This document shows, one piece after another, positions 9,193-17,765 of a stretch of 64,000 nt of DNA (position 1 is the stretch's first letter; the number at the start of each line of letters is the position of its first letter). Source of the stretch: Cystobacter fuscus (GTDB lineage: Bacteria; Myxococcota; Myxococcia; Myxococcales; Myxococcaceae); the NCBI RefSeq assembly GCF_002305875.1, contig NZ_CP022098.1, positions 496,001 through 560,000 of the forward strand, given 5' to 3'. Both the position numbers and the translations under genes were made by a program. Below the pieces are notes generated by a model. That model saw only the letters and a list, made by a program, of their open reading frames with translations. It was not told where the DNA came from and ran no database searches.

Positions 9193-10611
9193 ATGGCTCC
9201 CCTTCCCCCTTCCCATGATGGCCGTCTGGGCTCCTCCGCGGATGAACTCGAGCGGCGCAGGCGCGTGCTGGGCTTCTCGGACGATGATGCCCGGCGCCTG
9301 GCGGAGCTGCGCCCCGTGGCCGAGTCGAGCAACGACGCCATCATCGAGCGCTTCTACGCGCACCTCATGTCGCACGCCGAGATGCGCGCGCACTTCCAGA
9401 GCGAGGCGCACATCGCGGCCCTCAAGCGCGCCCAGTCCCAGTACTTCCTGGAGCTCTTCCAGGGCAGGTACGACCCGGCCTATGTGGAGGACCGGCTGCG
9501 CGTGGGCAGGGCGCACGAGCGCATCGGCCTGGGGCCCATGTGGTACGTGGGCTCCTACAGCCAGTACCTCTGCGCGCTCATCCCCATCGTGCTGGGGCGG
9601 GGCCAGCCGGGCAACGAGGAGCTGTCCGAGACGCTCCAGTCCCTGGTGAAGATCATCTGCCTGGACATGTCGCTCGCCATCGACACCTATATCGAGGCGA
9701 TGACGGACCGGGAGTCCATCCAGGTGGGCCGCTTCGTGAGCGCGCTGGAGAGCCTGTCCGTGAGCCTGTCGTCCTCCTCGGGGGAGATCCTCGATGCCGC
9801 GTCCCGGCAGACCAGCGCCGCGCAGCAGCAGGCGAGCGCCGTGGCCCAGGTGACGAGCACCCTGAGCGAGCTGCGCCTCACGTCGATGCAGGCCCTGGAG
9901 AAGGCCGAGGCCGTCATCACCGTGTCCGAGCGCTCCATCGAGTCCTCGCGCCTGGGCAGCCAGGCGGTGGAGGCGTGCATCCAGGGCATGCGGGAGATCC
10001 GCGAGCAGGTGGAGGCCATCGCGGACAAGACCCTCTCCTTGAGCGAGCAGACGCAGCAGATCGGGGAGATCATCGCCTCGGTCAACGAGATCGCCGAGCA
10101 GTCCAAGCTCCTGGCGCTCAACGCCGCCATCGAGGCGGCGCGCGCGGGCGAGCATGGCCGGGGCTTCGCGGTGGTGGCCACGGAGATCCGCAGCCTGGCG
10201 GATCAGTCCAAGCAGGCCACGGCGCAGGTGCGCAAGCTCCTGGGCAGCATCCAGTCGGCGACGAACTCGGCGGTGGTGGCCTCCGAGGCGGGCACGCGCA
10301 AGGTGGAGGCCGGGGTGGAGCTGGCCAACCGCGCGGGCCAGAGCATCCAGCAGCTCGGGGGCACCATCGAGGAGTCCTCGGCGGCCGCGCGCCTCATCGC
10401 CAGCGCCGCGCGCCAGCAGACCGCCGGCGTGCAGCAGGTGTCCGAGGCGATGGAGGACATCAGCGACGCGATGAACAGCACGCTCACGAGTCTCGGCCAG
10501 ACGGAGACGTCGGCCAACCAGCTCAATGACCTGACCCGGAGCGTCAACCAGCTCGTGGATTCCTTCTCTCGGCCCAAGGTGCCCAAGTCCGCCGAGTACC
10601 GGATGGCGTGA
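9193..10611 (+). CDS. Soluble globin-coupled methyl-accepting chemoreceptor (HemAT type)
   Basis: Residues 15-175 form a protoglobin-type sensor domain: the proximal haem histidine is H108 in '[19 protein letters not shown]', the hallmark of globin-coupled sensors, and F54/Y55 lie at the distal side. Residues 180-460 are a coiled-coil signalling domain with the conserved hairpin tip ('[21 protein letters not shown]'). No transmembrane helix or signal peptide is present, so the receptor should be cytoplasmic. The family binds O2 (or NO/CO) on haem b and controls CheA. The context of two cheW genes before and cheA after it supports that. Length (472) fits HemAT-like proteins. Confidence 0.92.
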   Translation: MAPLPPSHDGRLGSSADELERRRRVLGFSDDDARRLAELRPVAESSNDAIIERFYAHLMSHAEMRAHFQSEAHIAALKRAQSQYFLELFQGRYDPAYVEDRLRVGRAHERIGLGPMWYVGSYSQYLCALIPIVLGRGQPGNEELSETLQSLVKIICLDMSLAIDTYIEAMTDRESIQVGRFVSALESLSVSLSSSSGEILDAASRQTSAAQQQASAVAQVTSTLSELRLTSMQALEKAEAVITVSERSIESSRLGSQAVEACIQGMREIREQVEAIADKTLSLSEQTQQIGEIIASVNEIAEQSKLLALNAAIEAARAGEHGRGFAVVATEIRSLADQSKQATAQVRKLLGSIQSATNSAVVASEAGTRKVEAGVELANRAGQSIQQLGGTIEESSAAARLIASAARQQTAGVQQVSEAMEDISDAMNSTLTSLGQTETSANQLNDLTRSVNQLVDSFSRPKVPKSAEYRMA

Positions 10612-10623
10612 GGCCCGCTGCCC

Positions 10624-12792
10624 ATGCCCCCCTCGAGCGAGGAGTTGGAGCTGGCCATCCGCATGTCCTTCGCCACCGAAGCGAGGGATCTGCTGCGCCA
10701 GGTGGAGCGGGCCCTGCACGGGCTCGCCGGAGGAGATGCGTCCGAGCGCGAGCCTCGCTGTCGGGACATGCTGCGCGGACTGCACACCCTCAAGGGCGCG
10801 GCGGCGGCCTCGCGCCATGAGGAGGTGGCGCGTGCCACCCATGCGCTGGAGGACCTGGTGCACGGGGTCCAGGCGGGCCGCGTCACGTTGGAAGGGGTGG
10901 GGCTGGAGGGGCTCTTCTCGGGCCTCGAGCGCGTCTACGAGGCGCTCGCGCCGGAGCCCGCGGCGGCGGGGGCCGTGGCGCTGGTACCGGGCATGGCCTT
11001 CGTCGCGGGGTCGCCGGGGAGCGAGGTGGAGGAGTTCCTGCGGGTGCCACCCGCGCGGGTGGACGCGTTGCAGGCGCTGGTGGGGGAGCTGGTGCTCGGC
11101 CGGCTGCGGCAGGACGCGCTGGCGCGGCGGCTCGTGGAGGCGAGAGATCAGTTGGGTGAGGCGATGGACCGGTGGCGCGAGCTGGGGGCCCGGCTGGAGC
11201 CGTGCAAGCGCACGCTGCCGAGGGCACAGTGGGCCGGACTGAAGGCGGCGCGGGACGCGTGTAGCCCGGCGATGAGGGGGGCGTGGCAGGCGCTCTCGGC
11301 GGTGGCGCGCGAGGCGCCGGCGCTGCTGGCGCACGAGGCGGGGGTGGACGCGGCGCTGGAGGAGGGGATTCGCGAGCTGCGATTGATGCCCTTGCAGCCC
11401 TTCCTGGAGGAATCGGCGCGGGGGGCGCGCGAGGCGGCGCGAGCGTGTGGCAAGGAGGTGCGGCTGGAGGTGCGCGCGGGCGGGGCGGAGGTGGACCGGG
11501 TGGTGTTGATGCGGCTGCGCGAGGTGCTGTTGCACCTGGTGCGCAACGCGGTGGTGCATGGGGTGGAGACGCCCGAGCGGCGGCGCGAGGTGGGCAAGCC
11601 GGAGGTGGGCACCCTCACGCTGGAGGCGTACTGCGAGGGGGCGCGGGCCTTCGTGCGCGTGGCGGACGATGGGGCGGGAGTGGACGTGGAGCGCGTGGTG
11701 CGGCGCGCGCGCGAGACGGGGTGGAGCGGGGAGGCGGGAGCGCTCGATGCCGAGGGGCTGCTCGCGCTGCTGAGCCTGCCGGGCTTCTCCACGCGTGACG
11801 AGGTGGACGCGCTGTCCGGACGGGGCGTGGGGCTGGACGTGGTGATGAGCACCCTGCGCGAGCTGGAGGGCTCGCTGCGCCTGGAGTACGTGCCGGGCAG
11901 GGGAACGGCCTTCCTGCTGGAGGTGCCGGTGTCCACCTCCACGCACCGGGGGCTGGTGGTGCGCGTGGGGGAGGACTGCTTCGGCGTGTTGCTGCAGCAC
12001 GTGGAGCGCGTGTTGCGGGTGGGCGCCAGCGACGTGGGGAGCCTGGAGGGCCATGCCACGGTGCGGGTGGGGGGGGAGCCGGTGTCGCTGGTGGCCCTGT
12101 CCGCGCTGTTGGGCCTGGAGGGCGACGAGGGCACGCCCCGGCGCACGGGCGTGGTGGTGCGCCAGGGAAGGCAGCGGCTGGTGCTGCTGGTGGACGACGT
12201 GCCGGGCGAGGAGCGCTTGTTCATCAGGCCGCTTGGAGCCGCGTTCACCGGGGCCTCGCTGGTGCTCGGGGGGGCGCCGCGGCCGGATGGCTCGGTGCTG
12301 CCGGTGCTCCAGGTGTCGGCCCTGTTCGCGCGCGCGGCCCAGGGGGCCGGGGAGGGGAGCGCCTCCGCCTGTCTGGTGCCTCGCGCGGTGCCCGAGCCGT
12401 GCGCGGTGCTGGTGGTGGATGACTCTCCCACCCTGCGGACGTTATTGCGCAACGTGTTAAAAGCCGCCGGCTTCCCCGTGGAGGTGGCGCACGATGGCCT
12501 GGCGGCGATCGAGGTGTGGCGCCAGCGGGAGTTCGGCCTGGTGGTGACGGACCTGGAGATGCCACGCCTGGACGGGGTGGAGCTGTGCCGCTTCGTGCGA
12601 CGCTCGGAACGACCCCGGACGCCCGTGCTGCTGATAACCTCGCAGGGCGGCCCCGAGGAGCGGCGTCGGGCGCGGGACGTGGGTGTGGACGCATACGTGG
12701 TAAAAGGTGAATTCGAGCAGGCCTCGTTCCTGGGGCTCGTGCGGAAGCTGACGAACACGGGAGAGCACCGCGTTGAAGCTGCTGTTGGTTGA
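10624..12792 (+). CDS. cheA: CheA histidine kinase with C-terminal receiver domain
   Basis: Domains in order: an HPt domain with phospho-acceptor H54 ('LHTLKGAAA'); no obvious P2 domain; a dimerisation region (about 138-265); an ATPase with N-box 'HLVRNAVVHG' near 304-313 and Gly-rich motifs 'DDGAGVD' and 'GRGVGLDVV'; a CheW-like P5 domain (about 440-580); and a receiver (about 592-712) with 'VVDDSP', phospho-acceptor D643 and 'YVVKGEF'. This layout resembles FrzE of Myxococcus. The kinase would be controlled by the globin-coupled receptor upstream. The fused receiver may act as a phosphate sink or feedback element. The gene overlaps the next by 20 bases. Confidence 0.92.
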   Translation: MPPSSEELELAIRMSFATEARDLLRQVERALHGLAGGDASEREPRCRDMLRGLHTLKGAAAASRHEEVARATHALEDLVHGVQAGRVTLEGVGLEGLFSGLERVYEALAPEPAAAGAVALVPGMAFVAGSPGSEVEEFLRVPPARVDALQALVGELVLGRLRQDALARRLVEARDQLGEAMDRWRELGARLEPCKRTLPRAQWAGLKAARDACSPAMRGAWQALSAVAREAPALLAHEAGVDAALEEGIRELRLMPLQPFLEESARGAREAARACGKEVRLEVRAGGAEVDRVVLMRLREVLLHLVRNAVVHGVETPERRREVGKPEVGTLTLEAYCEGARAFVRVADDGAGVDVERVVRRARETGWSGEAGALDAEGLLALLSLPGFSTRDEVDALSGRGVGLDVVMSTLRELEGSLRLEYVPGRGTAFLLEVPVSTSTHRGLVVRVGEDCFGVLLQHVERVLRVGASDVGSLEGHATVRVGGEPVSLVALSALLGLEGDEGTPRRTGVVVRQGRQRLVLLVDDVPGEERLFIRPLGAAFTGASLVLGGAPRPDGSVLPVLQVSALFARAAQGAGEGSASACLVPRAVPEPCAVLVVDDSPTLRTLLRNVLKAAGFPVEVAHDGLAAIEVWRQREFGLVVTDLEMPRLDGVELCRFVRRSERPRTPVLLITSQGGPEERRRARDVGVDAYVVKGEFEQASFLGLVRKLTNTGEHRVEAAVG

Positions 12793-13813
12793 GGATTCGC
12801 GCTCCGTCGTCGCCTTCCTCGAGCAGCTCCTTCGCCGGGAGCCGGACATCGAGCTGTTGCCGCCCGTGGACAATGGGCGCGACGCGGTGGAGGCGGTGCG
12901 GCGCTGGAAGCCGCAGCTGGTGCTGATGGACCTGGTGCTGCCCGGGGGCATGGGGGGCGAGGAGGCCATCGCCGCCATCATGGCCACGGCGCCCTGTCCC
13001 ATCGTGGTGCTCAGTGGGCAGTTGGACACGCGCGGCCGGGACCGGACCTTCGAGTCGCTGAGCGCGGGGGCGGTGGACGTGCTGGCCAAGCCGATGCTGA
13101 GCGGGCTGGAGGAGGTGCAGGCCTTCCGCGAGCGGCTGTTGCGCACGGTGCGCACGATGGCGCACGCGCGGGTGGTGGGACGGGGGCGGCTGTCGCGGCG
13201 CGTGCCGGTGGTGCGCGCGTCGTCCGTGGCCACACCGGTGGTGCACCGGCCCTGCTCGCTGCTGGCGATTGGTGGCTCCACGGGCGCGCCGCCGTTGGTG
13301 TACGAGCTGTTGCGCATGTTGCCGGCCCCGGCGCCCTTCCCGGTGGTGATTTCCCAGCACATCGTCCAGGGCTTCGAGCCGGGCTTCGCCCAGTGGCTGT
13401 CGGGCACGGGGCACCGCACGGTGGTGGCGCGGGGTGGCGAGTGGCTGGAGCCGGGCGCGGTGTACGTGTCCCCGGCGGACCGGGACATGGTGGTGCGGGC
13501 GGGGAAGCTGCGGACCCAGCCGGCCAGGGGGGTGGCGATCCCCTCGGTGAACGTGCTCCTGGAGAGCGTGGCGAGCTTCTATGGAGACCGGGCGGTGGGG
13601 TTGTTGCTCACGGGCATGGGGGTGGACGGCGCCGAGGGCCTGCTTGCGATGCGTCAGGCGGGGGCGCTGACGGTGGCGCAGGACGGGGCGAGCTGTGTGG
13701 TGGACGGCATGCCCGGCGCGGCGAGGGCGCTCGGGGCGGCGGTCCAGACGCTCACGCCCTCGGGCATGTGCGCCCTGGTGGTCGCGCTCGCGCGCATGTC
13801 CCCGAGGAGCTGA
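12773..13813 (+). CDS. cheB: CheB protein-glutamate methylesterase/deamidase
   Basis: The start is TTG at 12773, inside the end of cheA, preceded by 'gggagag'. It is preferred because the receiver strand ('LKLLLVEDSR') begins right there. An N-terminal receiver (phospho-acceptor D53, 'LMDLVLPGG') is joined to a methylesterase domain with catalytic triad S169 ('AIGGSTGAP'), H196 ('ISQHIVQGFEPG') and D285 ('TGMGVDGAEG'). The enzyme removes methyl groups from receptor glutamates, probably of the globin-coupled receptor. No cheR methyltransferase is in the cluster. Length of 346 is normal. Confidence 0.92.
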   Translation: MKLLLVEDSRSVVAFLEQLLRREPDIELLPPVDNGRDAVEAVRRWKPQLVLMDLVLPGGMGGEEAIAAIMATAPCPIVVLSGQLDTRGRDRTFESLSAGAVDVLAKPMLSGLEEVQAFRERLLRTVRTMAHARVVGRGRLSRRVPVVRASSVATPVVHRPCSLLAIGGSTGAPPLVYELLRMLPAPAPFPVVISQHIVQGFEPGFAQWLSGTGHRTVVARGGEWLEPGAVYVSPADRDMVVRAGKLRTQPARGVAIPSVNVLLESVASFYGDRAVGLLLTGMGVDGAEGLLAMRQAGALTVAQDGASCVVDGMPGAARALGAAVQTLTPSGMCALVVALARMSPRS

Positions 13814-13820
13814 GGCCCCG

Positions 13821-14963
13821 ATGGGCACCTTTCGCGTCCAGGTGGAGGTGTCCGAATCGCGAGGCGCGGCGATGGTGGTGGCGCGCGCGTTCCAGCTTCC
13901 CCTGGAGGAGGCGCGTCGGCTGCTGGGCGAGCCGCGGGTGCTGCCGAGGGACTTGGACGAGGCCGAGGCGGGACGGCTGGTGGAGGCGCTGCGGCGGCAG
14001 GGCGTGACGTGCGCGCCGGTGCCGGTGGTGGGGCGGGCGAGCGCGGTGTGTGGGAGCCACCCCTCGCTGTCCGCGGAGCTGCCGTGCGAGGAGTGTCGCG
14101 CCCTGGTGTGCGTGCTGTGCCGGGGGGCGGAGGGACGGGGGCTGTGCGCGGGGTGCTCGGCGCGGCGGGCGCGGCGCACCCGGGCGAAGTGGCTGCGTGT
14201 GAGCGTGCTGCTCGGGGTGCTGGTGGGGCTGGTGCTCTGGGGCGTCTCGCGTCAGCGCTCGAGGGACAGGCGCCTCACCTGGGAGCGTCCGCTGGAGGTG
14301 GCCGTGGTGCTGCTGTCCCGGGGCGAGGTGACGCCCGAGGTGCGCGGGGCCTGGGAGAAGGGCGTGGAGCGGCTCGGGGACTGGGCCGCGCGCGAGGCGG
14401 GCCGCTACCGTGTGGAGCTCGGGCGGCCGGTGCGCTTCGTCCTGGCGGGTCCGGTGAGCGGAGGGGACTTCCGCTTCGAGCCCCCCGAGGACACGGGCTG
14501 GTGGGCGCGGCTGCGCCAGGCGCACCGCTGGTCGACGGCGCTGGCGGCGGTGGACGAGGAGGCCGGGGTGTCCTCGCGCCCGTGGGACGCGCGCATCTAC
14601 GTGGTGCTGGAGGACGCGCGGGAGGACGGGCCCCGGCTCGTGGAGGGGATGGCCGAGGCGGGAGGGACGATGGGACTGGTGCGCGGCGTGCGCGGCGACA
14701 CCGGGCTCACCCTGGAGCTGACGGCGGTGGCGCACGAGTTCTTCCACTGCCTGGGCGCGGCGGACGCCTACGACGCCGAGGGCCACGCGCGCGTGCCCGA
14801 GGGGCTGGTGGAGCCCGGGCGCGAGCCCCTCTACCCCCAGCCGGCCGCCGAGGTGATGGTGGGCGAGGTGCCGCTGGGCGAGGCGCGGGGGCGGCTGCCG
14901 GAGTCCCTGGAGGAAGTCGGGGTGGGACCCGCCACGGCCCGGGCGCTGCGCTGGAGCTGGTGA
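13821..14963 (+). CDS. L7/L12-like + zinc finger + membrane-anchored HExxH metalloprotease
   Basis: The ATG at 13821 comes seven bases after cheB. Residues 1-68 resemble the C-terminal fold of ribosomal protein L7/L12 ('VVARAFQLPLEEARRLL', 'EAGRLVEALRRQG'). A B-box-like zinc cluster follows (C77, H80, C89, C92, C97, C100, C109, C112), then a membrane helix (about 125-141). The rest carries 'VAHEFFHCLGAADAYD' (H305, E306, H309, candidate third ligand D315), a zincin motif reminiscent of M64 peptidases. This suggests a protease on the opposite membrane face from the zinc finger. It is co-transcribed with the chemosensory genes. Substrate and role unknown; the domain calls are by eye. Confidence 0.7.
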   Translation: MGTFRVQVEVSESRGAAMVVARAFQLPLEEARRLLGEPRVLPRDLDEAEAGRLVEALRRQGVTCAPVPVVGRASAVCGSHPSLSAELPCEECRALVCVLCRGAEGRGLCAGCSARRARRTRAKWLRVSVLLGVLVGLVLWGVSRQRSRDRRLTWERPLEVAVVLLSRGEVTPEVRGAWEKGVERLGDWAAREAGRYRVELGRPVRFVLAGPVSGGDFRFEPPEDTGWWARLRQAHRWSTALAAVDEEAGVSSRPWDARIYVVLEDAREDGPRLVEGMAEAGGTMGLVRGVRGDTGLTLELTAVAHEFFHCLGAADAYDAEGHARVPEGLVEPGREPLYPQPAAEVMVGEVPLGEARGRLPESLEEVGVGPATARALRWSW

Positions 14964-14989
14964 CTTCCGCACGCGCGCGTGCCCGCGGC

Positions 14990-15011
14990 ATGACATTCCA
15001 GGTCATCTTTT
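14990..15011 (+). terminator. Weak candidate terminator after the chemosensory operon
   Basis: A short stem ATGAC (14990-14994) and GTCAT (15002-15006) with a 7-base loop is followed by CTTTT. The stem is only five base pairs, so this is a weak call. Confidence 0.3.
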
Positions 15012-15050
15012 CGTGCTGACTTCTCCAGTCGTGTCTAAAGTGACGCGGGC

Positions 15051-16214
15051 ATGGCGAACGATGAGCGGCAGGAGCGCGCGTGGCGGGCGCGGCCCGAGGA
15101 CGGGGAGGCGGCGGGACTGCCGCTGAGCTTCTACGCGCGGTGGGAAGAGGCCACCGTGGACGAGAAGCTGCGGCTGGCGCGGGAGGCGGCGAGCAGTCCT
15201 GGCTTCGACGAGGAGGAGGCCTTCGAGGTGGGCAGCCGGCTGGAGCAGGCGCTGGAGGAGGCCGGCCGGTACGCGGAGTTCGAGTCGGTATTGGACGCGT
15301 GGAGGGAGCGGGCCACGCGGGTGCATGAGGCGGAGCCCGCGGTGGCGACCTGGCGGGTGGAGCTGGCGTTGCGGTTGCCGGGCCGGGACGTGAAGGGCGC
15401 GCTCGTGTCGCTGGCGCGGCGCACGGGGGACTGCGCGCTGGTGACGCGGCTGGCCGAGTGGTGTCTGTACCGGGGTCGGGTGGAGGAGGCGCGCGCGGGC
15501 CTGCTGGAGGCCTGGCCCCGGGTGCGCGAGGACGAGTCGCTCGCGGAGTGGACGCGGGTGGACTACGTGGTGCGCGCGGTGCTCACGTGCATGGACGCGG
15601 AGCTGCTGCGGGCGCCGGAGGTGTCCTGGGAGCGGATGGCGGGGGTGTTGTCGCCGTTCGATCGGGCGGTGCCGCATTGGGCCGCGGAGGCGTTGGGGTT
15701 GCGCACGGGCCGGGTGGCGTGGCGGCGGCGCTCGGGGTTCGAGGTGCTCGCGCTGCCGCCGGAGCGCTTCTTCGACGCGCAGCGGGCGCTGGTGATGGCC
15801 TTCGAGCCGGAGCTGCGGTTGCGCCAGGGCTGGCCCTGGGGCCGCACGCAGCTCGTCTTCCCGGAGCTCTTCCACCTGCTGCCCGGCCCGTTCGGACAGG
15901 GCGACACGGGGTCGGGCGCGCCGCACGTGCTCCTGCCGCTGCTCGGGGATGTGGAGCAGTGGGTGCGAGGCCAGGCCGAGGCGCGTGTGCTGCATCCGCA
16001 TGTGCATGCCGCCACGGCGCTCGCGCTGCGTCCGTGGGGAGAGTTCCTTCATGGGCTGGGTCTGGTGGGCGCCGGGGAGCTGGCCACGTGGTGGGAGGGG
16101 GCGTGGGAGCTGCTCGGGGGGTTGGGCGAGCAGTTCGAGGTGTCGGGGGATCGCGTGCTCGTGGACGAGGTGCACCGGGTGTTTCGCGGAGGGTGGCCCC
16201 ATGGAGAGCGGTAG
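15051..16214 (+). CDS. Hypothetical protein, possibly helical-repeat
   Basis: I do not recognise this 387-residue protein. It has no signal peptide or membrane helix. The first 200 residues are rich in Glu/Arg/Ala helices ('EEAFEVGSRLEQALEEAGRY', 'LVTRLAEWCLYRGRVEEARA') in a TPR-like rhythm. The C-terminal half is Trp/Leu/Gly-rich and contains His-rich 'VLHPHVHAATAL'. Its stop lies 14 bases inside the following SEC-C gene, so the two are probably translated together. Coding is supported by strong third-position GC bias. Confidence 0.7.
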   Translation: MANDERQERAWRARPEDGEAAGLPLSFYARWEEATVDEKLRLAREAASSPGFDEEEAFEVGSRLEQALEEAGRYAEFESVLDAWRERATRVHEAEPAVATWRVELALRLPGRDVKGALVSLARRTGDCALVTRLAEWCLYRGRVEEARAGLLEAWPRVREDESLAEWTRVDYVVRAVLTCMDAELLRAPEVSWERMAGVLSPFDRAVPHWAAEALGLRTGRVAWRRRSGFEVLALPPERFFDAQRALVMAFEPELRLRQGWPWGRTQLVFPELFHLLPGPFGQGDTGSGAPHVLLPLLGDVEQWVRGQAEARVLHPHVHAATALALRPWGEFLHGLGLVGAGELATWWEGAWELLGGLGEQFEVSGDRVLVDEVHRVFRGGWPHGER

Positions 16215-16911
16215 CGGTGAGCGGGAGCCGCCCGGCGAGCGCGTGGAGTCGCTCATCCGGGTCCTGGAGGAGGGGTCCGACGACGCGGCGCTCGTCTCCG
16301 CGGCGCGGCGGCTCTTGCGGCGGCGGGCCCCCGAGGCCCTGGTTCCCCTGGTGCGGTGGCTCACGCGCGCCGAGTCCGGGACGGAGCTGTACGAGCTGCT
16401 CATCGCGGGACTGAAGGACTGGGGGCCCGCGGTGGTGCCCGCCACGCTGGCGGTGCTGGAGTCCATGGGAGAGGGGGAGGCTCGTTTCGAGCTGCTCCAT
16501 GTGCTGGCGCATTGCGGCGCGCGGGACGAGCGCATCTACACGGCGCTGCTGGCGCTGCTCGAGGAGGAGCCCTTCCTGGGGGCGGTCAACCTGTCGGCCT
16601 ATGGCGATCCACGCGCGCTCGAGCTGCTGAGTGGGGCGCTGGACGCGTACGCGCTGGAGGAGGACGTGGCGGACGTGTTCGCCCAGCAGACGGTGCTCGA
16701 GCTGGGGTTCGCCATCCAGGAACTGGGGGGAACGCTGACGCGGTCGCAGCGGGCGAAGTTCGAGGCCGCGTGGCGCCTGCGCGAGGAGTGGTGCGAGACG
16801 ATCGATCGCTGGCGTGGGAGCAGGCCCGGGCGCAACGAGCCCTGCTGGTGTGGCAGCGGGGTGAAGTACAAGAAATGCCACCTGGGCGAGGACCGTGGAC
16901 GGTTGCCGTGA
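16201..16911 (+). CDS. HEAT-like repeat protein with C-terminal SEC-C zinc motif
   Basis: ATG 16201 overlaps the previous gene by 14 bases. The first 170 residues are leucine-rich helices resembling HEAT repeats ('LVPLVRWLTRAESGTELYEL', 'EARFELLHVLAHCG'). The last 25 contain the SEC-C zinc motif 'PGRNEPCWCGSGVKYKKCH' (C-x-C-x8-C-H). In SecA and other proteins this motif binds zinc and mediates partner binding. Probably an adaptor; its coupling to the gene at 15051 suggests they work together, but no process can be named. Confidence 0.75.
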   Translation: MESGSGEREPPGERVESLIRVLEEGSDDAALVSAARRLLRRRAPEALVPLVRWLTRAESGTELYELLIAGLKDWGPAVVPATLAVLESMGEGEARFELLHVLAHCGARDERIYTALLALLEEEPFLGAVNLSAYGDPRALELLSGALDAYALEEDVADVFAQQTVLELGFAIQELGGTLTRSQRAKFEAAWRLREEWCETIDRWRGSRPGRNEPCWCGSGVKYKKCHLGEDRGRLP

Positions 16912-16960
16912 GGGGCCTGGGTGGGGGAGGGTGCACTCCGAGCGGGAGGTACACGAGACG

Positions 16961-17311
16961 ATGAGCGAGGAGCCGGGTTGGAGGCCCACCGAGGGAGGCC
17001 GCACGTTGGGGCTGATGGGGGGCGAGGGCGGAACCATCGTTCGTGACGAGGAGCACCCCGCGGGGTTGCGGCTCACCCTGGAGGAGGATGCGTCGCGCTC
17101 GTTTCACGCGCTGACGTGTGGGGTGGCGGGCTGGCTCGTGCACCGCCGCTACTTCTCGAGCGAGGCGGAAGCGGCCGCCGCCTGGGAGGAGATGCGGCCC
17201 GCACTGGTGGAGTTGGCGCTGCACCTGCCCGCCTCGGGACCTCGGGGGTTGGATCCCTCGACGCGCGAGGCGGGGGCGAAGCTGGGGGCCTTCGTGGCGC
17301 GCTTCCCCTGA
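16961..17311 (+). CDS. Hypothetical small soluble protein
   Basis: Starts at ATG 16961 and gives 116 residues with no signal peptide or membrane segment. It reads as a single small alpha/beta domain ('GGTIVRDEEHPAGLRLTLEE', then 'WLVHRRYFSSEAEAAAAWEE'). I do not recognise the family. It follows the SEC-C gene by 49 bases in the same direction and may be part of that transcript. Confidence 0.55.
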   Translation: MSEEPGWRPTEGGRTLGLMGGEGGTIVRDEEHPAGLRLTLEEDASRSFHALTCGVAGWLVHRRYFSSEAEAAAAWEEMRPALVELALHLPASGPRGLDPSTREAGAKLGAFVARFP

Positions 17312-17365
17312 GTGTCAGACGGGCGGGCGACACTGCGTCCGGGTGGCTCCTTGCTGGAGGACTTC

Positions 17366-17557
17366 ATGTCCGAACTGATTGGATCGCGTTCTTCCCCTTC
17401 GTTCGGCCCGACGCTCCCTGTTTTTTCCTCTCGGGGCGAGCTGCCTTCGGGCCTTCCCGCCTCCTGGCCGCTGCCGTCGTTCGTCTCCTCGGCGCCTCCC
17501 CGGTCCGAGGGCGAAGCCCTGTTGCGCCGCATCTTCTCGCGAGGTACGCGGATGTAA
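17366..17557 (+). CDS. Possible short protein of 63 residues
   Basis: ATG 17366 is preceded by a strong 'ggagg' five bases upstream. The reading frame encodes a Ser/Pro-rich peptide with an Arg-rich C-terminus ('LLRRIFSRGTRM'). Third-position GC is lower than in neighbouring genes, so it may be a young or non-coding frame. A candidate terminator follows. No family recognised. Confidence 0.35.
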   Translation: MSELIGSRSSPSFGPTLPVFSSRGELPSGLPASWPLPSFVSSAPPRSEGEALLRRIFSRGTRM

Positions 17558-17561
17558 TGAG

Positions 17562-17586
17562 AAAGGCTCTTCACTCAGGGCCTTTT
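17562..17586 (+). terminator. Weak candidate terminator
   Basis: AAAGGC (17562-17567) pairs with GCCTTT (17580-17585) across a 12-base loop and is followed by T and CG. It sits directly after the possible 63-residue gene. Between here and 17765 no gene is seen, only the inverted repeat at 17652. Confidence 0.35.
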
Positions 17587-17651
17587 CGTTGGCGGGGTGT
17601 GGTGGGTATAGGCTGATCGAGGCGCATGAAGATGTCGCCGACTGGTTGAGG

Positions 17652-17674
17652 GCTTGCCTGGAAGGTAGGCAAGC
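17652..17674. repeat. Perfect inverted repeat upstream of a response regulator
   Basis: GCTTGCCT (17652-17659) and AGGCAAGC (17667-17674) form a perfect 8-bp arm pair around the 7-base loop GGAAGGT. No T-run follows, so it is unlikely to be a terminator. It lies about 90 bases before the response regulator start and could be an operator or a leader hairpin. Confidence 0.5.
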
Positions 17675-17765
17675 AGACAGAGGGCACCGTCTGGGCGCGG
17701 CGGATGGGTTTCGTGTGAGACTGTGAAGCGTGGCGGCGCCCCGAATCCAGTTGGGAGTGCGTCCG

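Noticed and set aside
9163-12054. Long minus-strand open frame of 963 codons opposite the chemoreceptor and cheA
   Set aside because: It encodes a His/Arg/Gln-rich low-complexity product that mirrors the codon bias of the plus-strand genes, which have full catalytic motifs.
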